Shown here piece after piece: positions 36,537 through 43,356 of a stretch of 43,356 nucleotides of DNA. The stretch is from IMG/VR virus record IMGVR_UViG_3300002460_000061, positions 1 through 43,356 of that record. One strand, 5' to 3'. Position numbers and translations under genes: made by a program. Numbering within the stretch: position 1 is the stretch's first letter; the number at the start of each line of letters is the position of its first letter. Source of the DNA: a virus. The notes beneath the pieces were generated by a model that saw only the letters and a program-made list of their open reading frames with translations, did no database searches and had not been told where the DNA came from.

Positions 36537-39500
36537 TCTTTAAATTTCAATGCTCCTTTTTTAAGCTTAAGCCCTCCACCGATTGGTTGTGTTTTTCCTT
36601 TCTTGGAAGGGATTGATTGACGTATAATTTGTGTCGCTTGTGATGCGCCAGGTACTCCAAATAAAGAACCAACCGCGCCAGTAGCTCTCACACCGCCTTT
36701 TATTTTTGTTTTTAATGCCTTTCCTTTAACAATTTGTCCCGATCCGCTTACCACGTCATCTATTGCGTTTATAATTGGAACAGGATTAGACGAATATTCC
36801 AGAGAAGAAATAATTTGTCCCGCTATGGGTACGGATTGAAGGGCATTTAGTGTCATTGCCGCCTCAAAAGACATTCTGTCTTCATCTTGTTCATCATCTC
36901 CAAAAATAGAACCAACAAAAGAAATAGCTCCTTTCGCGGTACGGCGCAATCCTTCTTCTAATGCCGCCGCGACTACAATAAGAAGTAAAAATGATGTCGC
37001 GGCTTTTTTATAATTTTTTTCTTTAATTCCCAGTCGCCAAATTTGCCGATTGATATTATCCCATCTATTAAGCATAAAACTCTGAAAAGTCAAAATGGCT
37101 TTATTAAGTGAGCGATTCTCGGTTATGCCCATTCCCGTTGTCAACGCAAGAGGCTGGTCTTTGAAAAAAGACGATCCCTGCGATTGCCTCATTATCCGTG
37201 TTGCCTCTTGTATCAATGCTTTATCAGGTTTTGCCCAATCAATCGTTATACCCTTTTTTAAGGCAAGTTTTTGATATGTTCCCGCTACTGAAACAGCACG
37301 CATTAAACCGTCTAAAATCTTAAGAGGAGTCATCCCGATTTTGGTAGCTTTGGCAAAAAATACATCTTCTAATTCACGAAACGCTATATCGTCTCCGATA
37401 GCTTTCTTTGCTTCAGGAAAATTATCCATTACAAACGCACGCCATTCTTTTGACGTTGCTATGGAATACGCGCCTTTGCTCGTCCATTCTACTCCAATGG
37501 TCGCGGCGGTGTCGGCAAAAGATGAAAGCTGAACTAACGCGGAAGACAATCTAAATGCAAGCACGCCGATAGATAAATTTTTACGTATCACATCTAACGC
37601 GGCAATTCTTTTTGCTCCCTCTGAACCACCTTTACGCGCCATCAGGTCAAGCCACTCCTTCCAAGCCAATGCTCCCACATCGCCTAATTTAGTCCGCATT
37701 TCAGGTGAATTAACTATCTCAAAATACATCTTCGTGTCGCGTCCCATTGTGAGCATATAAGCGACATCATCAGAGTGTCTTTGGGCTATTTTCCTAGCGT
37801 CAATCTGAATTTTTTGCTTCCCTGCCCCCACTCTTTTTTTTGTAAATCCCTCCTCAACTTTTTTCGTTAATTTCCGAACAGCATCATAAGAACGGTCGCC
37901 AAATCTGTCAAAAATTTCCAATTCATTCATCGCGTCAAAGTCGGTCATAAAGGACATATAATTTTCAACTTTGCCGACATCAACATTATACTCGTCAAGC
38001 ATATACTTCTTTACGGCGGGGTAGGTCGCCTCGTTGAATTTTTGAATTGCATCATAAAATTCTTGTTCCTCGCCGGTCAAAACAATCGCGTCTGCCTCCT
38101 CTTTTGTTATCTCGTTATTTGCTAACCTTTCATAGCCGCCATTCTGTACCCGTGCGCCGTAAACCCCTACCCTGTCTACCTGTCCCTGCGACAATATGTT
38201 CCCCAATTTCAGCATTTCTTCCTCTAACTCCTTAAAATTGGGTATATTGATGACTTCTCTCTGTAGGTAACTTCCAAAACTTAAATCTAAATCCGCTTTC
38301 ATTGGTTGCATTCCAGTAATTTCAGCAAGTCCGTCAATGGGGGTAAGCCCTACTTTGCTTCTTCTTAGATAGTTTCTTGTTTTAATATAACGCTCCGCCC
38401 ATCTTCTCAGTTTTTCTCCAATCAATCGCGGAGGCGGTTGAAATGAATCCATTCCCGATACTATCCCAAGCAAATTTTCTTTCCGTGTTTCTTTCTCAAA
38501 ATTGTAGATTGCTCGTTTTGCTTTGAGCACGGTTTTGCCTTTTCGCGCTTCAAGCTCTATTGCCTGCTGAAGTCCTTGTATTTGAGACAAAGTAATTTTA
38601 TCTTTTGGAATTCGTCCAAGAATTTTTAATTTATTAAGTACTCGTTTTGGCATTTCTACATCTTTGCCAAGCGACGCTTGGCGTGCAATAAAGTCGGCTG
38701 TCGCCTTCAATCTTTTTATTGTTTTTTCGCTGTGTCCGATTAACTCATACCCTTCAACAATCTCTTTAATTCTATTTCTATAATCCGCAGAGATTGACGG
38801 GCTATCCTTTAATTTCTCAATAGACATCTTTAGTTTTCTTATTCCTTCATCAATTTCTATCTGTCCCACTCGCGCTTCAACTCTCATAAATGCCTTTGCG
38901 ACATCTTTTTTATCTTTGGCATTTGTTGCCATTGTGATAAATTTACCCCTCTCTTTCAAAGGCAAATTTTCTTTAATATAATTCACAACCTCTCCCCTGC
39001 TCTGCTTTGCATCAACGATTTTATTTTTAAGATTTGAGATTATATTCTCCTTTTTAATTCGCATCTGTATTCCTTGCTTCAAACTTTTAAGCTGTTCAGC
39101 TCTTATGGCTGTTTCAAGCTTAATCGCTTGCCTGTTAAGCGTCTCCGCTTTTGCGCGTTCGGCTCCTGTTTTAAATCCAGCTTTTGCGCCGAATGCTTGT
39201 TGTTTAAATCGTAAAGCCAGCAGTCGTTTATCTGTCAAAGTTTCTTTTTGCGCGGCGGTTGTTGGTTGTAAGAGTCCTTTTTTTGTAAATTTTACTTCGG
39301 GAATAGTTGCCTCTTTTATTATTTTTCTCGCGTCAACTATCGGCTTTACTTCAGCAGGTTTTATAAAAGTAGGCGCAAAGGGTTTAGGCGCGGGTTGTTT
39401 CACCGCATCCCGCTCTGCTTTTAGTTGAGAGCGGGTTGGCTTTAGTGATAGAAAATCTTCTGCTGATTTTTTAGGCCAGTAAACATTTTCACCTTTTGTT

Positions 39501-41218
39501 GCTTTCTGGGCAGTTTCAATTATATCATTCCATCTATTTGAAATTTCTCTAATAATTCCATCTGTCCTATATTCTAATGCTCCGTTAGGTGTGTGTATTT
39601 CTGAAGTAAAAAGGTTATCAAAAATATAAGCATCTTTTTTCCAAATTGCTCCTCCGTGTGCGTGCCATTCTTCTGATGGATTTATTCCGAGAGTTTTTAA
39701 GAAAGATGATTGGCCTTCCACCATTTTTTTAACCCTGTCTATGTTATCACCCTCAATCTTTTTAACATTTACCGAAAAACTATCCCAGTTTTTTTCTATT
39801 TGTTGAACATTCCTTTTTGCTAAATCAAAGTTTATATCACCAATTTCTTTATTTTTCATTGGAACAATCCCCCCCCGTACCCACTCATCAAAAGACATAC
39901 CAGAGGCTTTGGCTTTGGAGATTGAGGAGAAGTCTTTAGAAATTGCCAACGGAGTTTCCTTAACGGGTTGCATTTGGACTCCTCTTGGCAATACTTTTTC
40001 TCGTGGCAACGCATCGGCAAAATCTTTCAAATCAGCCAATCTTTCTTTTATCGGTTCTATAATTTCATCTCTATATTTATCTATTTTGAATGACCAATCT
40101 AAAAATTCCTGCAGGTTATAATCAGGATGCATTTTTGATTTAATTTTTCCATTCCATTTATATCTAGGATCGTCTCCAATAACCTTATACATCCTTTCTA
40201 TAGCATTATCTAAACTCTTTTGCATCGTCCCTACTCTTCCATACGCTAAATCAAGATTTTTAGAAATAACGTCTGGTGTGCCTGTTGGGAGTAATGGCTT
40301 TATAACTCTCCCTTTTGTTTCAATCGCGCTCACTAATAATTCAGATTGTTTCATCAAATCGTCTATAGTTCGCACTCCGCTCGTATTTCCTCCAGCTTTT
40401 ATATACTTATTCGCTAAATTTTTTAACGCTTGATCCCGTGTGGTTTTCGTCAATATGCCTTTTCCTATCTGTGGAGTAATTTTAGATTTAAATTCGCCTA
40501 AAGCCTCTTTCAATAAATATTTTTCAACACCCACCTTTTTAATTGGCGTTATTGCTCCAATCGCGGCTTGCATTATTGCTTCCATTGCCGCGCGATCCGC
40601 AACTGCGGCATATCGCGGAAGCAAGTCAATTTGTGAGCGTAAAACTTTTTTTAAATCAGGAGCAAACATTTTGACCTGCAACATCTCCAAATTTGAAAAA
40701 ACATCGCTGTTTTCTAAAAAGTCTATAAACTTTTTATCAATCACAATAATATCCTTCTCGTTGGGCGGCGGGGGAACATATCCTTTTTGCGCTAATTCAG
40801 GGCTTATAAAATACGTTGGCTTTGTTAAAAGAGAATGCAGTCTTTGTTTCTCTTTTTGGCTTTCTGGTTCAACTAAATTCCTTATAATTCCCAACGCTCC
40901 CGATACTCCTTGTTTTACGCTTTGGGGCAAAGTCTTGGTCAAAGGTTCAAACCCTTGTGATATATTTGATTTGAGGGTTGAGAATAAATTGTCCTTTCTT
41001 TGCGCCATGTTCTCCCGCGCCGACTTCTGCGCTAATTGATGAGTAATTGTCCTGCGAATGATTAAATCAAGTTCTGCCTGCGGAATAGGGGTCATTATTT
41101 GCGGCTTTGAAACAGGCGTCATCGGGGCGGGTTTGAGCAATGGCAAAGAAACAGAAGACATGCGAGCAGGCAACGGCGTCATGGGGTATTGAGTTGGCAA
41201 AGGAGTAAAATTTGCCAT
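36533..41218 (-). CDS. Giant internal/ejection-type virion protein (1561 residues)
   Basis: The N-terminal third is Pro-rich with helices. The centre holds long coiled coils (RKIIKEATIPEVKFTKKGLL and on). From about residue 1000 a helical domain follows (LEEEMLKLGNILSQGQVDRV, EEQEFYDAIQKFNEATYP) that resembles domains of large polyvalent or inner phage proteins. The C-terminus has hydrophobic helices (FLLLIVVAAALEEGL) and a Lys-rich end. Such proteins are packed in the head and ejected with DNA in podovirus-like phages. One region (EWHAHGGAIWKKDAYIFDN) might hold a small enzyme domain; I cannot name it. Confidence 0.65.
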   Translation of the reverse strand: MANFTPLPTQYPMTPLPARMSSVSLPLLKPAPMTPVSKPQIMTPIPQAELDLIIRRTITHQLAQKSARENMAQRKDNLFSTLKSNISQGFEPLTKTLPQSVKQGVSGALGIIRNLVEPESQKEKQRLHSLLTKPTYFISPELAQKGYVPPPPNEKDIIVIDKKFIDFLENSDVFSNLEMLQVKMFAPDLKKVLRSQIDLLPRYAAVADRAAMEAIMQAAIGAITPIKKVGVEKYLLKEALGEFKSKITPQIGKGILTKTTRDQALKNLANKYIKAGGNTSGVRTIDDLMKQSELLVSAIETKGRVIKPLLPTGTPDVISKNLDLAYGRVGTMQKSLDNAIERMYKVIGDDPRYKWNGKIKSKMHPDYNLQEFLDWSFKIDKYRDEIIEPIKERLADLKDFADALPREKVLPRGVQMQPVKETPLAISKDFSSISKAKASGMSFDEWVRGGIVPMKNKEIGDINFDLAKRNVQQIEKNWDSFSVNVKKIEGDNIDRVKKMVEGQSSFLKTLGINPSEEWHAHGGAIWKKDAYIFDNLFTSEIHTPNGALEYRTDGIIREISNRWNDIIETAQKATKGENVYWPKKSAEDFLSLKPTRSQLKAERDAVKQPAPKPFAPTFIKPAEVKPIVDARKIIKEATIPEVKFTKKGLLQPTTAAQKETLTDKRLLALRFKQQAFGAKAGFKTGAERAKAETLNRQAIKLETAIRAEQLKSLKQGIQMRIKKENIISNLKNKIVDAKQSRGEVVNYIKENLPLKERGKFITMATNAKDKKDVAKAFMRVEARVGQIEIDEGIRKLKMSIEKLKDSPSISADYRNRIKEIVEGYELIGHSEKTIKRLKATADFIARQASLGKDVEMPKRVLNKLKILGRIPKDKITLSQIQGLQQAIELEARKGKTVLKAKRAIYNFEKETRKENLLGIVSGMDSFQPPPRLIGEKLRRWAERYIKTRNYLRRSKVGLTPIDGLAEITGMQPMKADLDLSFGSYLQREVINIPNFKELEEEMLKLGNILSQGQVDRVGVYGARVQNGGYERLANNEITKEEADAIVLTGEEQEFYDAIQKFNEATYPAVKKYMLDEYNVDVGKVENYMSFMTDFDAMNELEIFDRFGDRSYDAVRKLTKKVEEGFTKKRVGAGKQKIQIDARKIAQRHSDDVAYMLTMGRDTKMYFEIVNSPEMRTKLGDVGALAWKEWLDLMARKGGSEGAKRIAALDVIRKNLSIGVLAFRLSSALVQLSSFADTAATIGVEWTSKGAYSIATSKEWRAFVMDNFPEAKKAIGDDIAFRELEDVFFAKATKIGMTPLKILDGLMRAVSVAGTYQKLALKKGITIDWAKPDKALIQEATRIMRQSQGSSFFKDQPLALTTGMGITENRSLNKAILTFQSFMLNRWDNINRQIWRLGIKEKNYKKAATSFLLLIVVAAALEEGLRRTAKGAISFVGSIFGDDEQDEDRMSFEAAMTLNALQSVPIAGQIISSLEYSSNPVPIINAIDDVVSGSGQIVKGKALKTKIKGGVRATGAVGSLFGVPGASQATQIIRQSIPSKKGKTQPIGGGLKLKKGALKFKE

Positions 41219-42540
41219 TATTGTTCAAATAATTCTTTCATAATTTCTTTATCGCTGTATTGCTGTTTCCTTAATTGCTCAACTTTTATAATCAGTTTAT
41301 TTAATTCTTTTTCCGAAATTTTAAGTCCATTCTCTTTTAAAAACTCCCTCGTTATAAATTTTTTAGCCTCCTCTTGGGTTTTTCTATACTCAACTACTTT
41401 TTCTACTCTTACGTTTTGCGAATCTTCCTGTACTGCGCCCGCTTGTCTTTCTTCTATAGAAAGTGGGTTGTTTAGGTTCTCTTCGGCTTTATTAAATTCT
41501 TGTAAATAAAAAAATGCATCTTCTAATTTTACGGGTCCTGGCAGAGCCCGCCTGTCTTTATTGAAAGACACCATTGCCCGCGATATTGTAGCTTGAGCTA
41601 TACCGCTACCGAGAACAGATCTTTGATATGTTTCGGGAATATCAGAAATTCCCCATCCGTCAATTTTTCTCTTTTCTGTTGGAGTAACATTAGGCGTTTT
41701 AGTACCAGTAATTATTCCTCCTGTGGTTTTTGACGGCGTCGAGGGCGCGGTATATACCGCTTCCCCTGTTACGGGATCGTAAATTGATGCGCCTGGACTT
41801 ACTTCTATTGGTGCTTGTTTTTTCTTCATTTTTGTATAATCCAAAGCACTTATAACCGCTTGTCTTGTTTTATCATTCAACCCTGTGAGATACGTTGCCA
41901 GCTTTTCGGGATCGGCTTCTATAGCTTTTGCATAATTCTCTATAACGCTTTGAGGCGCGACCATCTTTTCCGCAAATTCTTTATTAAATGATGTCGCTTT
42001 TGCATACACATCTTCAAAATTAGCAATCGCTGTTTCAGCTTGTTTCATTTGGAATGCGTTTTCGTCAAATTCGGGTCGTAAAGCAGATATGTTTCCTGCT
42101 CGCATAGCTGATTGTTGCGCAGGCGAGAATGTTCTTAATTCTTCAGGTGTTATTTGTTCTTGCTCACCTAGAGCCGTTCTTTGCAAAGCACGTTGTCTTT
42201 TAAGTAATTCATTCGTATTTACACCCTTTGCTTTTTTTAATAAATCGATCAAAAGCATATTAAAATTGTCTGACGGGTTTTGTGTTTGAGGCGTTATTGG
42301 CGGAGTGGCTGTGGCAGAAGGCAGGAAAGGGTTTGCTGTATTATTCATTGTCATACTATTTATTTGAGCTTGTGGTTGTATAGTATTCACGGATAATTGT
42401 CTTGGTGCTTGCGGGCTCCACCCTTTTTGTTTTGCATAATTAAGATTTTTGATGTCTTCGGGCGAAGGTGTACCTTGATTCAGTCTTGTATTTGCAATTT
42501 CCAATCCTTTTAATTGTTGCGGTGTAAATGTAAATGCCAT
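41218..42540 (-). CDS. Virion-operon protein with Pro/Gln-rich N-terminus
   Basis: This 440-residue protein has a low-complexity N-terminal region and a helical middle (NFEDVYAKATSFNKEFAEKM). A short beta hairpin (GASIYDPVTGEAVYTAP) is similar in style to the VKDPNSPKIYDSRTG units of the edge-spanning gene. The C-terminus is a charged helical domain. Its stop overlaps the giant gene's start. An inner-virion role is inferred. Confidence 0.55.
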   Translation of the reverse strand: MAFTFTPQQLKGLEIANTRLNQGTPSPEDIKNLNYAKQKGWSPQAPRQLSVNTIQPQAQINSMTMNNTANPFLPSATATPPITPQTQNPSDNFNMLLIDLLKKAKGVNTNELLKRQRALQRTALGEQEQITPEELRTFSPAQQSAMRAGNISALRPEFDENAFQMKQAETAIANFEDVYAKATSFNKEFAEKMVAPQSVIENYAKAIEADPEKLATYLTGLNDKTRQAVISALDYTKMKKKQAPIEVSPGASIYDPVTGEAVYTAPSTPSKTTGGIITGTKTPNVTPTEKRKIDGWGISDIPETYQRSVLGSGIAQATISRAMVSFNKDRRALPGPVKLEDAFFYLQEFNKAEENLNNPLSIEERQAGAVQEDSQNVRVEKVVEYRKTQEEAKKFITREFLKENGLKISEKELNKLIIKVEQLRKQQYSDKEIMKELFEQ

Positions 42541-42545
42541 AAAAT

Positions 42546-43356
42546 TTATAATCCCTTTAAGTCTAAAATTCGTTGTTGACGATATGCTTCTTCCAATGCT
42601 GATTTTCTTTGGCTTATATCAACAGTTCTTTGTTTTGGAATTTCGCCTATTAACTGACCCTGCGGATTGTATAAAACCCGACTGCTCTGCGGTGTGAATT
42701 GCCCTCTTGTGTCAATTCCGTATTGAGTTAATGACGGAATAGAAAGCCCCCCAAATTCAGTACTTCCTATTCTTCTTTCTGCTTGCCGTGCGGCATCCTC
42801 TCCTGCCCGCTGGGCTTGTCTAAATGATTCATCAAGTAAGTTCCCCTGCTCTGAAAACAGTCTGCGTTCTCTGTTTCCTCGCTCACTGCCAAAAGCAAGC
42901 CCGGCTTGCGCTTCTGCTTCTGCTTGTGCGCCAATCTTCTCTTTAAATGGCTCTTTGGACTGTTGTATATTTTTTTCATAATCTTCTTGTAGTCTTTGAA
43001 AAGAAATATCCAAATCTTTTTGTATAAATCCAATCTGCTCTTGGTAATAAGGGTCAAGTTCAGTATGCGCTTGAGTTAAAAATTTAGCGGCTTGTTCTGG
43101 CGTAATTTCTATTTTTGGGTTCACCATTTTACCCTTTTTTATAGTTTCTGCCGTTGTTCTGGCAACATTGAGATAAGTTGATTTTAATTCATCTGGAAGC
43201 GCATCAAACATTGCTTTAGTTTTTGGGTCTTTTAACTGCTCACTTAAAAAAGGGTCTTGCGTTATCAACTCATTAAGTAATTGAGCAAAAGATTCATTTA
43301 GTTGCTTTGGCGTGAGGATTGTCTGTGATTGCCCTCTCTCGTATTCTGCGACAAGA
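42546..43356 (-). CDS. Virion-associated protein, C-terminal part (open at the window edge)
   Basis: The frame is open to the last base. A TTG at 43266-43268 is not a convincing start, because codons upstream encode a normal sequence (AEYERGQSQTILTPKQLNES). The region continues with long helices (LDISFQRLQEDYEKNIQQSK) and a C-terminal part with TRGQFTPQSSRVLYNPQGQL. The codon phase matches the open gene at 1-767 exactly, so the two are parts of one gene on a circular molecule. Confidence 0.75.
   Translation of the reverse strand, partial: LVAEYERGQSQTILTPKQLNESFAQLLNELITQDPFLSEQLKDPKTKAMFDALPDELKSTYLNVARTTAETIKKGKMVNPKIEITPEQAAKFLTQAHTELDPYYQEQIGFIQKDLDISFQRLQEDYEKNIQQSKEPFKEKIGAQAEAEAQAGLAFGSERGNRERRLFSEQGNLLDESFRQAQRAGEDAARQAERRIGSTEFGGLSIPSLTQYGIDTRGQFTPQSSRVLYNPQGQLIGEIPKQRTVDISQRKSALEEAYRQQRILDLKGL

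Noticed and set aside
1-43356. Alternative genetic code (TGA recoded)
   Set aside because: Conserved genes end where expected with TGA, TAA or TAG; only one in-frame amber in a doubtful ORF was seen.

Overview
The window reads as a complete, circular (or circularly permuted) genome of a tailed double-stranded DNA phage of about 43.4 kb. The minus-strand reading frame that is open at base 1 continues in the same frame from base 43356, so the two edge fragments would form one 525-codon gene. The order TerS, TerL, portal, scaffold, capsid, tail or fibre genes is that of a tailed phage. No tail tape-measure, sheath or baseplate gene is recognisable and there is a very large internal-protein-like gene, which suggests podovirus-like organisation (inference). 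AT-rich sequence, A/T-rich start-codon leaders without Shine-Dalgarno sequences, and protein families familiar from environmental candidate-phylum phages suggest an uncultivated bacterial host. A precise Cas12a-type crRNA handle suggests that host carries a type V-A CRISPR-Cas system. Both host statements are inference.

Layout. A divergent control region at 22.18-22.56 kb has promoters in both directions, three related palindromes and a perfect DnaA box. From it a leftward late operon runs on the minus strand: TerS, TerL (with an apparent frame break at an A10 tract), portal, small genes, scaffold, capsid decoration, major capsid protein, repetitive fibre, lectin-like and FN3-like proteins, a small membrane protein and connector-like genes. 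It crosses the end of the window and continues from 43.3 kb down to 35.5 kb with virion proteins, a 1561-residue internal or ejection-like protein, a membrane/coiled-coil protein and an amidase endolysin. Rightward from the control region (22.3-24.4 kb) lie small early genes, closed by a bidirectional terminator. A second leftward operon (30.0 to 24.4 kb) carries an RHH regulator, several small genes, a RecT-like annealing protein, an SPFH/prohibitin-like protein and an exported metallopeptidase. Just upstream of it is a lambda-O-like initiator gene (30.1-30.8 kb) with iterons inside its coding sequence.

The most unusual part is the rightward accessory island at 30.8-35.5 kb. About 1 kb of it is non-coding but densely structured. 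It contains (i) a short minus-strand RNA with its own promoter and terminator that carries a perfect 19-nt Cas12a crRNA handle followed by a guide-like segment; (ii) a roughly 285-nt structured RNA ending in a tRNA-like cloverleaf with a giant extra arm; (iii) a roughly 197-nt plus-strand RNA driven by a near copy of promoter (i); (iv) a VRR-NUC nuclease; and (v) a zinc-ribbon gene overlapping a TnpB-like gene whose RuvC site is inactivated and whose zinc-finger end is missing, followed by a three-repeat CRISPR-like mini-array. I infer that this island is an RNA-based counter-defence, superinfection-exclusion or gene-control module built from Cas12/TnpB parts. Direct repeats left around small genes in the late operon show that other accessory cassettes were also inserted or swapped.
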